From Lineus longissimus (lineage: Eukaryota; Nemertea; Pilidiophora; Heteronemertea; Lineidae): a stretch of DNA of 64,000 nucleotides. A program made the translations under genes and the position numbers. Within the stretch, counting starts at the first letter, position 1. The number at the start of each line of letters is the position of its first letter. Positions 13,442 to 25,682 of the stretch are shown here, piece after piece. The notes beneath the pieces were generated by a model. It was not told the origin of the DNA and searched no databases. It saw only the letters and a program-made list of their open reading frames with translations. The stretch covers positions 28,411,501 through 28,475,500 of the forward strand of contig NC_088308.1 in NCBI RefSeq assembly GCF_910592395.1, given 5' to 3'.

Positions 13442-16400
13442 ATAACAAAAAGACCCAATGCAGCTATATAAAATATTTCTCAGTAGGAGAGGATGAGCTC
13501 GAACCAACAGAGACGATATTACGTAAGTTACATATTGTAAAGTGTTTGCTCTTTTCTTTCTACCCTCACACTGGCATGACTACCTCACCAGCTTGTAAAC
13601 TTACATCTACAGCCGGGGTGTATTGGGAGCTCATGGACGGCAAGCGAGTCGGCCAGTACGGGCAGGGCAGTTTCCAACATAATGAAACCCTTTAAGAGTA
13701 ACTACTTCAGGTGTTTCGAGCACTTTGAATGACAGATTTGGTTCCTCTCTTACCTCGAGTAGAAGAGGAACTGCAACTGTAAGATCTCGGCTATGAATAT
13801 TCAATCTTAAAGACGATAGCAATCGAGTGTGAGCAATCTTACAAGTTCTGTGATGCATATTGAATGATGTGGTGTTGTTATGAAGGAGGACTCGAGATTT
13901 GTTGATGGAGGAGTCACCTGTTGGTAGATAAGGAACTTGCCAACATCACACAACCACTGATACTTTTATGGGGAAAATAGCAAATCAGCTCCGATATGGT
14001 TTATAGCATAACGTGACAGTGCATTCCGATGGTTTCACACTCTCATGTTGTACGAGGCCGAGTATTGTCGATGTGGTGAAGTAACCTCTGCATTGAACCT
14101 TTTCACTGTCTTGGGTTCTTACATGGTCTTTTTGGCGCTGCTTGCAATGCACTCCAGGAAGACAAAATACAGTACAGACATACATCCCGTGAGATCTTTA
14201 AGACAAATTACAACATTTGGGCGCTCAAAGTGATAGCCGTTTGCGGTGGCGCCTTGGTATAAGTTTGGGAATGCGTGCCATGAGCTAAGAGTGTCATTAG
14301 TGCTGTTTGTTGGTTATCAATATACCCTGGTCATATGAAGTCAGGATTCCATAACAATATAGTGTAATGAAGAAGATTTGCTCATCTCCTACAGAAATTA
14401 AAAGTATTGTGAGGAAGATAAGATCCATGTACCATGGACAGTACGCTTACCACTTGTCACCAAATGAGAAAGGAGATCTACATTGATGCAAACACGGACT
14501 GTCTTAATGCAAAGAAGTATTACGCTGCTCATGTCACGAGAATACCAAGTCTTTATCATGGTTTGCAATCATATATTCGGCAGTCACCGCTCTCTTTTTT
14601 GATTGAAAGCGATAACTGCCGGAATGTCCTCAATTCTGGATATTTTATGGATATTTTCAACTTTTTTATGAACATAGCATCGGATGACTCCATATTCCAT
14701 CGATCAATATGGAGCAGTTATTGGACAAAATGAGTTATGAAATAGTGGAAAAAAGCAACCAATCTGCCGTGTCCTGCTGCCGAATTCACAAAAACTCGTA
14801 TCGAGCAGTGAACATCGACTAAATCATTTTTTGTTCATCTAGCAATTGCCAGTATCATTCGTTCAGAACTGTACGCGATGGACTTTCGCTCTGTCATTTA
14901 CCGGTCAAACTGCGAAGTGTCAATAGTAATAGCTTCTTCTAAACCCACCGTCCGGCCATTGTTCAGTCCGGAGTTCGTTTTGCAGCAGTTCCTTCACAGC
15001 TTCAAGTCAGTTCATCCACACCGTATACACAAGTCTTGGCCCTCCCCGAAATCGAACCTGGACTCACTTGAGTGACATGTAAAGTGTACACACTGTGAGC
15101 TTTGCGTCTCCTTGTCGTCCTAAAAGATGCCCACAAATCGATTTCCTTGTTGTGTTGAACAGCAACCAACTGCGACCTTACCGCACTCGAACATGTCTGG
15201 TAATGACTTCGTCCATGCCAGCTCCCCAGGATTAATGAGCCTCCCAGGTTACTGACATTTACTTCGGAACTCGATTCATCACTTCACTATCGTAAACCAC
15301 ACAGATCACTTCCAAATATAACGCCGATGGTTTCTATTTATAGCCGCAATTGTTTCTATTAATAGCTATTGACGCGATTGTATCTATTAATACCATTGAT
15401 TGTTCTTTATATAGCCTCCTGCTCTACTTACAGGGTCCATGCGCCGGTCGACAATCTTTCCCTTGGTTGGCTTGTTGATGTTGCTTATTGGAGAAATAAT
15501 CAGTTTCGTTGGGCTATGTACACAGAAAACCAAAGTGCTTACATTTATAGCGGGAATATTATTCGTAGTATCAGGTAGGTAGTAGTGAGGTTGAGATCTA
15601 GATTCCACAACGGAGGCAAAACGTTAGCCACTGTTAACGCGCCTTTGAAAATATAATGAATGGCCTCGAGATATCGAAGGATTAAAGCGTTTTTTATACT
15701 TTTGTGTTGTGGAGTCTCAACCTTACTAACAAAGACTGATATAACTGATCAATAATATAGCCGGTAATGTATCTTACATTCAAGAAAGTGTTAAGCCATT
15801 ACAAGTAGCCTGCGTTAAAAGATTCGGTTGACCTCAGATCCAACCAAATGGATCAGGAAAGATAAATGACCATGAATTGCAAGATGGGTTCCTTCTCAAG
15901 GAATGTGATATCGAAGCACGCACTACCGACACAATGGCAAGTCGGCATCAAGCAAACAAGACCCACACCTATCTTGTTCATAAGCCAGTCCCACTTCCGT
16001 CTCATTAACTTATTTTCTCTTCCATTTCAGGGCTGTGTGTACTCACAGGGATTATACTTTATATTGTTAGTATTAGTAACGAAGTGGGGAATAAACCAAA
16101 AGAAGCGAACTCCTCTGCAGTGAGATTTAGATATAAATACGGTTCATCCTTTCTAATGACAATAACGTCTTTCATTCTGAGTGAACTTGGCGGTGTACTG
16201 TCTGTCTATCTGTATATATCGCGTCACAAACATGCTTATAGGAAGAAGCAAGAACGTTTGGCCATGCTGCATGGCAACCAGAGACCTCATCCGGGCCAAA
16301 ACAGAAGATCTCGCTCATACTCTCGCGATTCACGAGATCGCGACAGTATGCCTGGAGAAAGTTATTTCACATATACGCCAGTCTCCGATACGCCGAATGA

Positions 16401-16533
16401 ACTATCGAATTACACCTTATCTCGGGACACCTCCAGACAAACAATGTCCACTACTGCCGAGACTCATTTAGGGAGAGATCACCTGTTTATATCAAGGTCT
16501 GCTGAGAACCTTCGGCGAACAACGCCTGTGTAA
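13442..16533 (+). CDS. TARP / stargazin-type AMPA-receptor auxiliary subunit (CACNG2-like), 5' part missing
   Basis: Three exons: 13442-13522, 15434-15574 and 16031-16533 (stop TAA), with matching phases and GT-AG borders. The family has four membrane segments and controls AMPA receptor trafficking and gating at synapses. Exon 1 here encodes the end of the first extracellular loop (CSYIKYF...EPTETILR). Exon 2 (141 bp, the size of the equivalent vertebrate exon) encodes TM2 and most of TM3 (STIFPLVGLLMLLIG, then FIAGILFVVS). Exon 3 completes TM3 (GLCVLTGIILYIV), carries TM4 (YGSSFLMTITSFILSELGG) and the cytoplasmic tail, which has an Arg/Ser-rich stretch, the conserved YTLSRD and a terminal RRTTPV, the class I PDZ ligand of type I TARPs. 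The exon with TM1 and the GLW motif was not found. No start codon can be assigned. Identity is secure; type I versus type II is inferred from the tail. Confidence 0.92.
13523..15433 (+). other. TARP intron
   Basis: Donor ACGTAAG at 13,523 and acceptor TTACAG at 15,433 flank this 1.9-kb intron. No other gene is seen in it. On the - strand at 15,048-15,058 there is an 11-mer close to a Pol III box B, without other support. Confidence 0.8.
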
Positions 16534-19500
16534 CAAATGCGTAGTCCCTGATCGCTGGTGCAGTATGGTATTTCAGGAGGGATTGCAAACTAGTGGTAAA
16601 TTCAATATAAAGTTTGCAGTACTAATTAGGAGTATCGGTTTAACCTTTTTTTCGTTGCGGGAAAGGTTGAAAGGTTGTGCCTGAACTTTTATAAGAACCT
16701 CTCAATCAGAAAACCCTCCGTGTTCTTTGCTTTTTCGAGGAGGTGGCTCCTTCTTTCATTTGCTTTATTTATGTGTTGTAGGTCGTTGTATTAGTAAAAC
16801 AGTACATCTCCAGATAAGCCATACTGAACCAGTGAAGCGTTGGCTTCCATACGGCCTGGGGGTGGCTGTGGAGAAAGACAAGTCCATGAGGCCTGTGCCA
16901 CTGCGAATGCGAATCAGCAATGCCCACCGTTGTAAGAGAGAGGAACACTATTGCACAAAAGGCATTGCGGGAGTAGGCTACGTGTACGACTTCCATATGA
17001 TTTCATGCAGAATTTTCGTCTCGATCACGAGCATGGGGAGGCCACTATCCGGCATTCGGACTGTTCGTTTACCCATTGAGCCTTGTCCGATATTGGAACT
17101 GATCTACTGCCTAAATTCCCAACAGCTTGTCTGACACGTGAACAGTGTCTGTCATCTGTATCTGGCTATTTCGTACCATCATCATGGATGGCCAGTCTTT
17201 GGCGGTTTTGTCAAGGAACATTTGGTCATACACGTAAGTGTAAGGTTGTTCCCTTTGGATGGCTCAGTGAGAAGAGGAAAAAATAAACAACCGATCTGGA
17301 GAAGAAACAGAGTTGTGGGCGGAATAGGTCGTTGCAGTCTGGGAGATATCGTGAACTTGCCACATGTTTTTTATAGTGCCATTTAGGTAATCAATGTACA
17401 TACGACTTACATGTATAAAGGGTTTGTAGGTTCTTTTGATAACGACCACTGTAAACAACATCCATTACATAATGTACCAGCACATGCATATTCATGGGTT
17501 TATTGTTTGATTACTTGGGTGTTGAGGTCTGAGTCGTGTTTTGTGTCGCCAGAAAACTAATGGAACATTCTTAACAAACCCAAACCGTGAAAAAGCAGAT
17601 CTCATTTATGGTCACGGAGCCGCTGCATATTCCAAAGGGGAGTCAATACAAATGTTGCGAACCGGTCGCACTAGTTACAGCATGAGAGCCATCTGTGTTT
17701 GATCTACACAGCGAGTCTGACAACCTGATAACTTATATTCTACCACTCAAAGTCACCAGGGCAGAAAAATGATTCTTGGCGCCACGTGATGGAATGTGGT
17801 GATGTTCAAGCAGTGTTCTGGCGACCTGGTTCGTTCTTTCGCGAGTATTCTTTGTTACTGGGCCTTCCCGGGCAGGTACAGACAGTTACGTGTTGTTCAT
17901 GTCATTGCATATCCGACTATTAGCAATATTTGATCAATTATTTCGACTTATGATATCCTTAAACACTGAAGACATCATAAAAGAAACCTGAAAGCTCATC
18001 ATGTTCCGCATCCAATTGCTTGCCAGGAATGGAAATCAGATTGACAAATTCATCGATGTTTTTGGTATGAAATCTATCACCGGCCACAACTGGAGTATCT
18101 TACCAAACCACTGATACCACAATGGGTGGCTGTCACCAACCTAAAGCAGAGTAAGCTATGAAGTTCGTATCAAAGGTCAGAGACGAAGAGGGACCACCGC
18201 CATATCACCAAGATTTATTTATTATGAGTGTGTTCGTTATGTGCCACAATACATGGTGGATGACGATGGTCTTCCCTGAACATTCCTTTTTACTGCCCTC
18301 ACAAGATCACGAGGCGAAGATGACTTGCGCTGATAGACAAACATTGCAGATGGATAGATGCATTTAATGGGGGAATTGCTACTGTTTTCCCTCCCTCAAG
18401 AAGACGATCTTTGCCCTATTAGTTAGACTGAGTAAAGTTAGCCTTCCTTACGTTGAAGCACCTTCATTAAAGTGGTACTACAATGTACTTCATTGTTTAA
18501 TTGACGCGGCCTTGTATATTGCTTTTTTCATGAATATGTCAAGTTACAACATCCGGGTGGAGGTTCTTTAGTGTTTTACTTTCTCGTCGTTGTGATATGG
18601 CCATGCAGTCGAAACTATTTCAGCAATATAGCATACATATCATGTATATTTTGTACTCATTCTATGGCATAGGTTTTGTGCGCCGCTACATGACAGAACT
18701 GCAACGCGCGGGTTTCTTGGTATTAGCGCTGGATAGCTGGGCACGATTTGTAAACGAATTGCTCAAATAATGTCTCTGTATCATCGGATATATTTGTATT
18801 GTAACGGCCATAGTTTACATCGTTCAGTTACAAGCAGGTGGAGATGTCATAGGAATAGCTGATACCAGTACACGCTGAATAAATCGCATTTTTGTAACTG
18901 CTGAACACTGGACATTTATTTCTCATCACACGACTCATTAGTTTCATTTGCTAGTTCCACATCATTCCGTTGGTGGCGCAGGCTGGGGACAAACAACCTG
19001 CTCTTCACGCCATGGTTCAGTGGGTTCTATATTGTGATCCTGTACAGGGTTTCGTGTAAACTTAGTTAACGAGTGATTACTTAACTTGTAGTTTGTTATA
19101 TCTATAGAGCTACATTACGTTCTATTAATGAAAAAGACTTTATATGCCTTATATACCTCAAGTAAGGTTGGTAAATTAGGTATTGTTATTCAAGCACCTG
19201 AGCGTGCAATTCAACAATAAGTATACAAACGACATCATTGGAAGGTTTCGATGAAATGTTTGCAGTTTCAAGCGTAACGGGTTTAATTATGACCAAGATT
19301 ATGTTGTTCTTCATCATTCTCACTGCAACCATATTCCATAAAAGCTGTTACACGAGGGACAGTGTCAAGAGGAGAGGCTGAGGTCATGGCTACCATCCCC
19401 CGGGGCCGACATAACTTACGCCAAAGGCGTTCTGATAGTGTGTAACTCAAGAAAGACCTACATTTAAAGTAGCAGGTCGAAGAATCTAGCAGGAACGTTT

Positions 19501-19990
19501 GGTTTGGTAGATTTGTAATTCGACCTTGATACATGTACATGAACTTACTGAAATGAGCCATTTAAACATCTAACACTCGCAAATTTTCGACGAAACCTTC
19601 TCGATTATGATCATGTAGTCCACTTCTCTCTGGCGATGGTTGGTATTTGTATTATAGACAAGGTCTAGCCTTTACCAAGCTAATTAGTTATTAGTTTTTA
19701 TAAAGGGACGTCTTGGTCGAATTCATTTTGTAAGTTGTTCAGATCCTTAATAAAAGATATGGAAATATCAAAAATACAAACGTGTTTTGTATCTTTCATG
19801 CAGACTGCAACATTTTAATGCCTTTTGCAATACATGACTTTCTTTGGCATAGCTGTTTTTATATCACTCGCTACGAAACGTTTGATAATCTTCGGGGTGA
19901 CTGATGGCGAAGTTCAAATCATAATAATCATCATTTCTAGCACCAGATCTCCACAGTTGGACTGGACTAACAGTATGTGACCAAATATTC
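16534..19990. other. 3' region of TARP and spacer to lipocalin cluster
   Basis: No gene recognised. It presumably holds the TARP 3' UTR. An AATAAA-like signal within 'gaaaaaataaacaaccg' near 17,280 could end a transcript of about 750 nt 3' UTR. A TTTAAT at 19,814-19,819 (ATTAAA on the - strand) lies 170 bp past the stop codon of the first lipocalin gene and may be its polyadenylation signal. No repeats of note. Confidence 0.5.
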
Positions 19991-21861
19991 CTAGTGGTGT
20001 TCGATACTAGGGCAGTTCGTTTGGTCGATCTTCATAAGGTATCGTACCCTGAGCCCCAGGCGCTCTATCAAGGCCTCGGCATGCTCAACAAGCTCTGCCC
20101 CAGGTCCAGCACGGTCACGGGAAAGGATCCAGATAATCTCTGGAAAGGAAACGAGAGGAAACTGATGTCACTGAATTTAGAGCGCTTCATTGAAGAGAAG
20201 TCTTCAAAACAAACTCGTGATGGCACAAAATTAATTATTCTACAACTGGATGGATCTAAATATATCCTCAAACTAATTATGGCGTATCAGTAAAATCACG
20301 TTTAAGATAGGGTTGGTCATCTCAGCCAGAGAGGGTCGAGAATGTGGAAAGCTATACATATTACAACAGCTTGGTCCAAATGTGCGCCAACTCTTGTTCA
20401 GTCTTTGTTTATCGTGCAGCTTCGAATTGTCCAAGCTCCTGCCGCGGGAAGCAAAGAGCTCGCCGGGAGTGGCGCTTCATTGAACATGTTAAAATAAGAA
20501 ATACAAATCGCGTTAAGGCAAAGTCAGGCAATGTACTGCACTTACCAGCCTTCGTTGGAATGATACTGGTTGTGATATTAGAGCATGAGTAGATGATGGT
20601 GTAGTGATCGTAGTCGGTCTCTAGTACCCAGTATGGGCCTGGAACTGGACCTGAAACGAATAAGCTTAAATACAGTTCTAATTTCAATTGACACTATACG
20701 AACGGTTTCCAGTGAGTCAAACACCGTTCGATGTAACCATACGGATCAAATATAAGTCTTTTACAACTTTTATGAATGCACTGCATGGTTTTGATGCTAA
20801 AGAATCGTGACTCGCCAAATGAGAAGGAATCTCTGGCTTGAACATTAGTGTAAGATCACCTGTTTGCAGTGAACACGATGACATGTGTTCAAAGATCGGC
20901 ATCGTAAGTGCTCTAGTACTTTGGTGCTTTCATGGCTGAACTTACTCTGGTCAAACTGGACGACTAGTTTGGATGGACTGCTGGAATCGGGCGCGTAGGC
21001 TTCGCCATGGGCAGCGTTAGTTGACCCAGTTAAGCTAAAATACAAAATTTCGACAATATTAAGCTATCATGAAGAAATGAAAATTAAGATAATACACTGT
21101 GTCAAGTACAGAAGTTGGTCTAACCATCCAAAACCGATATTTGTCATCATAGTCTTCCTTCTTATAAATCTTGAAGTAAGTTGTACACTGTCATAGAATC
21201 ACAACTTCTGTGGTACCTGTCAGTTCATACAGTATTAGGTAACAGTTGGCGTACGTGTAGATATGACCTCACTGTCGGACAAACCTCTGATGAAACTGGT
21301 CCAGGTTCCGTTTATCATTAGGATTGCCTCACACTTGACTCATACTCACGAGTTGGTTAAGGTATTGACAACATTGATTCGCCCATTAGGCTTCAGGGTA
21401 TAGTTGGCATATGTACATCTTCCGAACGCCTCGAATATGGCAAAGTATCGTTCGTACTCATACCAAATACCAGTGTACTGAAAATATATGTACAACCATT
21501 GAAAAAATGGTGAATTAGCTTGTAACAGAAATACCCCGTTGTTGTATCAGGAGTAGGAGATCAGTTTCTCTTCGAGGGGATGAAATGTCAAGCTGTGAGT
21601 GAGGCGACAGTTTATAGAGAGACAAAATAACGCAGCTCCCGCGTGGACCTGTATGAACTGCCACTTCAGTGAAGTTAGGTTCGAAGGACTGCTTTCGATG
21701 TGAGCTCACTGGTCATTAGGCAAAGGATTGTCAAGTTTTTACTCTACCTTATCTGGTTGGAAGTCTTGTTGGACAGGCACTTCAGGACATGTGCCAAAGC
21801 CAGGGACTTGGGCCGAAGCACCAACGAACAGCACTAACAGGGAGAGAAACACGAGAGCCAT
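19991..21861 (-). CDS. Apolipoprotein-D-like secreted lipocalin (cluster gene 1)
   Basis: Exons in transcript order: 21861-21748, 21477-21350, 21034-20946, 20650-20546, 20139-19991, giving 194 aa. Residues 1-18 are a signal peptide (MALVFLSLLVLFVGASAQ). The mature part has the lipocalin GxWYE motif (TGIWYEYERY, about residue 40), the ApoD-type CTYANYTL and NGRI block, PGPYWVLETDYDHYTIIYSC, and WILSR followed by a C-terminal TNCPS. Four cysteines sit where ApoD forms its two disulfides. ApoD lipocalins bind small hydrophobic ligands outside the cell and are often stress-linked. Length and exon number fit the family. It is paralogous to the next two genes, with identical intron phases (0, 2, 1, 1). 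Ligand unknown. Confidence 0.93.
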
Positions 21862-21913
21862 TTCGATACGGTAATAGGCTGTTGAAGAACGTGCTATAAT
21901 TACTGAACCGTCG

Positions 21914-21922
21914 GGTTATAAG
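21914..21922 (-). promoter_or_regulatory. Candidate TATA box of lipocalin gene 1
   Basis: CTTATAACC on the - strand lies about 55 bp upstream of the start codon, leaving room for a short 5' UTR. Lipocalin gene 2 has an AT-rich TATA-like word at nearly the same distance. Confidence 0.45.
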
Positions 21923-22648
21923 AGTGTTTACGATATCAGACCTCTTATCTATGCGACACGACGAATTTATTCCAATTCGTGAGAGAACGGCATGCCGGAT
22001 AAGGCTGAACTCAATGATGTAACATGTCCGACCGATTCACTATCCTGAATTATGAGACGAACTTATATATACTAGTTCGCCTCGCCACCACATATACAAG
22101 AGGTGCCAGATGATAATGCATGCTATGAATATAATGCATTTGTACACCTTATACATTGCGAATATGACAACATTTACAAAACTAACATAATCAGTCAAGA
22201 CGTGATGCGACTGCTTGGGGCCGATGATACACCGTTGTGAATGACGATCTGTCAAACTTGCGAATCTTCCGTTTGATTGTCCTATACGTCATGACGTCTG
22301 CGTGGTGTTGTGCGACGACATATTTCCCCTGCGACGACACCGTGTGTTGTGATGTCGTGGCCAAGATGACGTGTGGTTGTCAGGGGTTCTTTTGCGCGTA
22401 TTTGGATATTGTGGCGCCAGAAGGCTTGTGCGGGGATAGGCTCCTGGTAATAGGAAACCTACACTTGCTAGCGTATCTACTAAAACTAACATAATCATCG
22501 GGTTTGACATGGCATATCAACGAGATTAGAATACACCAAAAAGGAAATAGTCTAACGTTGAGTACAACAACTAACTAAGTACCGTATGATAACTATATGT
22601 AATAAAAAAAATAAGAGAGGACCGTTATTATATTATAATGAGTCGCAT

Positions 22649-22654
22649 TTTATT
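22649..22654 (-). promoter_or_regulatory. Candidate polyadenylation signal, lipocalin gene 2
   Basis: AATAAA on the - strand, 250 bp past the stop codon of the middle lipocalin. A similar 'cattttattat' context occurs 90 bp past the stop of lipocalin gene 3 (about 25,589-25,594). Confidence 0.45.
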
Positions 22655-22904
22655 ATTTAATAACACTTTCATTACACTACATGTAGGTTATCGGCTACAA
22701 CACGGTTGCCTTAAAACACAACTATATCACCGGATGACTATCTTTTGAAGGGCTGTTGACCTTCCATACATTCCTTCTTAAAGTACAATATTATACTATA
22801 CAATGATAAGTCATTGGACGTGATGGTTGAAATACGTTTTGAAATATATATTCTCATAGGTTCTCAAGCTCGTCCCGCTTACATTTGTTTTAACGCTAAA
22901 AAAA

Positions 22905-24742
22905 TCAATGAGGTGACTGTCCTAGTATGAGCAGAATTACAAACATACAAATTATACCAAATAACTGGCCATTTATATTGTCCCCGCCACTTGATGTGCT
23001 TGCACAGCCCGTTTGATTAGACTTTCGAAAAAAACGTGTGCTGACCCCGAGTCGTATAAGTAAACCTTCTGCTTCCACTACCAGTTGTGCTCCTGGGCCT
23101 TGGCTTTTCCGAGCTAAAATCCACACTATTTCTGGAAATAAGAGAGGCCATGAATAGGAGATAAAACGAAAAATGATAGAGCAAAATCCCAGACTGCGTA
23201 CCAGTGCAAATTAATAATCGACCTCTTCCTTCATAGCGATTTAAGCTCTCTGGACCAAGTTTCACCAAAATGGCATCTCGAGAATAGACGATCAAAATCA
23301 CACTCGGCTTGAGGTCACGTGAGATGTCTTTGTTGGCTCCTAACCCTTGACAACGACAAGCGGACAACACCTTCCAGTGAGACTTGCAGCACTTCTTTTT
23401 CGAAGACACATCCGCATCCATTCTCTTACCTAGTCTTGTTGTGTTGCCTGGTTTATTTTTACAGTTGTAGACAATCGAATAATTCTCGTAGTCAGTGTCT
23501 AGTACCCAGTATGGACCAGGTGGGGCGGGACCTGTAAGAGATAAACGCTCAAATGAAGCGAAAAACATCGTGCCGTACCCTGGTCGGGGCACTGGCGCTT
23601 CTGTCACTCGCGTCTTCCGCTCGGAGCTTTGGCATTGTCACTTGCTTACCCTGCTGGGGGCACTTGCACTGTCACTGGCGTCTCCCGGTCGGGAGACGCC
23701 AGGAATCCAATCAAATACAGGAAGCTTACCAGATCCTAAAGCTATTACCCGTGAGGCGGTACCACCCGAGCCGGGTAAAGAATTGTCACTTACTTCGGTC
23801 GAACTTTACAAGAAGCTTCGATGGTTCATCTTGATCTGGGGCATACGCCTCTCCATGGGCTGCGCTGTATTTGCCGGTCAACCTGGGACGGGAATAACAC
23901 AATAGTATGTACCATTTGGCGGTGAATCCATGTCTGCAAAGCAGGGTCTTGTAACGTGGAAAATGCTATGCGGTGCCCATCTCTTAGTTGCCTTCGTTTT
24001 CGACAATGGGTAGCGTAAACAGCGAACAGAATCCCTGGACATCTTCGATAGTGTTGCTAAGTTCAAGAGTGTCATCAATGCCAGAACATAAGGTCCATGA
24101 CCATGGCTCTCAAGAATAGCCACACGGAACCTCACCGACACAAAGGATGCCCCCCCCCCCCTACTTTCAATGGCCGATTTGCATACTAAACTCGTCACGA
24201 TTATAAAACTTCAAAATTGTTCTTACTTGTTTAGAGCTTTATTGACCACGTCAATCCTACGTTTTGGTTTCAATGTGTAATTGGCAAAGCTACAGATAGA
24301 CGGATTGCTCTGGAAGGAAGCTGGGTATTTCTCGTACTCATACCAGATGCCCGTGTACTGAAAAAAGGTGAGAGATTTACATTGGCGACAGCTTGTTCAG
24401 ACGTACGTTTCATAAAGGACTTGAACAAAATATTTGGACTCAGAATCTTTTTTTCATCTGGTCGTCAACAGGCAGTCTATAAATAGGAAAGAACGAAAGC
24501 TCATTCGGCCAATACTGATACTGGTTCGTCAAATAAATCCTGTGACCGGTGAAACGTATGTGGTCGCATCCAGCTTGGGCACTGTTACACTGGTGAGAAA
24601 ATACATTGTGTTTGAAAAATGAACTTACCTCTGTCGGCTGAAAGTTCTCCATGACAGGAAGGTCGGGGCACGGTCCTTTCCTCTCAATCTGAGCTTGGGT
24701 GAGAATTACAAGCGCAAGGATGGAGAACAACAATCGAACCAT
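22905..24742 (-). CDS. ApoD/Lazarillo-like lipocalin with predicted GPI-anchor signal (cluster gene 2)
   Basis: Exons: 24742-24629, 24357-24227, 23882-23794, 23531-23430, 23131-22905, giving 220 aa. The start chosen begins the signal peptide MVRLLFSILALVILTQAQ; an in-frame ATG 8 codons upstream is less likely. Lipocalin features are TGIWYEYEKY, ICSFANYTL, HGEAYAPD, PGPYWVLDTDYENYSIVYNC and EIVWILARK. After the fourth conserved cysteine (NQTGC) the protein runs about 32 residues further than its two neighbours: a small-residue stretch (STSSGGDN) and then a hydrophobic end (LFGIICMFVILLIL) with only five residues after it. That is the layout of a GPI-attachment signal, as in insect Lazarillo, a neuronal GPI-anchored lipocalin. 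Lipocalin identity is firm; GPI attachment is inferred. Confidence 0.9.
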
Positions 24743-24795
24743 GGTTGCACAACACAAGTGACACATTCGAACTGCCTTGTTCCAGATCCACCCGA

Positions 24796-24804
24796 GTTTT
24801 TATC
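24796..24804 (-). promoter_or_regulatory. Candidate TATA-like element of lipocalin gene 2
   Basis: GATAAAAAC on the - strand, 54-62 bp upstream of the chosen start codon, the same spacing as the TATA-like word of lipocalin gene 1. Confidence 0.35.
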
Positions 24805-25483
24805 AGGGCTACTGCTAAGGTAATTATATTACTTTATTTGGTTTACAGTCCTGGCGATAATATATTTATACCGGACAGTATAGGAAGTAGGAAGAGTATG
24901 TTGATCTACAGTTATCACTCTTTATTTATCACCGACCTTCATACTTATATAGACTGAAACTTATTATGAAGAAATGCCGTGTAGATATTGTATTATCCTC
25001 TTGATATCAAGTAATGATATAAAGGGACAAATGAAGGTCACCCACCCATTAGTTCTTACGAAACAAAATAAATCATGCTGAATTTAACACACCATAACCT
25101 AATTCTGTTTCATCCTGATTAACGGGCCGTCGCCATTAGCCACGGGTTCTCCAGTGCAATTTCGGTGGTGTGCATACCGATGTGACAGCGATGTTGGAAA
25201 TGTCCTGGCCAATGAATATCACAAACGTATTTTACGAATATAATCAGCGAACATGGGTACGACTCCTAAAGCTGGGGAACTTCCATCTCAGCCACAGCGG
25301 CGACGAGGAGGTTGATGCCGTCTTCTGTGCTATCTAGCCAACGCATGCATGGGTGTAACTTCGTCCCATCATCAGAGTTACTGTGAGGTCACAAGCTTGA
25401 ATGTTTTTGAGTTCGTATGTTTGCATAAAGATAAGTTCTTCTGTCCAATAAGAAGGAAGAAAGTCGTGAACACGGAGTGATTG

Positions 25484-25518
25484 AACCTTAGAGTAACCAG
25501 CCTGGTTACTCTAAGGTT
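25484..25518. repeat. Perfect 35-bp palindrome (17-bp arms, 1-bp centre)
   Basis: AACCTTAGAGTAACCAG, then C, then the exact reverse complement. It lies 165 bp downstream of the stop codon of lipocalin gene 3 and so may be within or just past its 3' UTR. It could form a strong RNA hairpin, or be a tiny foldback element. Confidence 0.95.
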
Positions 25519-25682
25519 TAACTCTGTATTGCTGAGCATAAAATAAATTCACTATTACATATAAGGTTCATAGGTACATAGAAGCCATTTTATTATACAA
25601 TTTGGTTGGAAATATTGATAATGAAAAAAATCAACTGTTTGTAGTCCGAATCGTTTAGTTTGTCATTCCTTTCCGTCAAATC

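Noticed and set aside
15040-15075. Box B-like GGTTCGATTTC on the - strand, possible tRNA or SINE
   Set aside because: No box A at proper distance, no cloverleaf and no poly-A or tandem tail were found, so a tRNA gene is not supported and a SINE remains only a possibility.
16727-17134. 135-codon + strand frame downstream of TARP
   Set aside because: No conserved motif. It overlaps the likely TARP 3' UTR and is taken as a chance frame.
23495-23905. 136-codon + strand frame over lipocalin gene 2
   Set aside because: It lies antisense to confirmed lipocalin exons 3 and 4 and their intron; no independent support.
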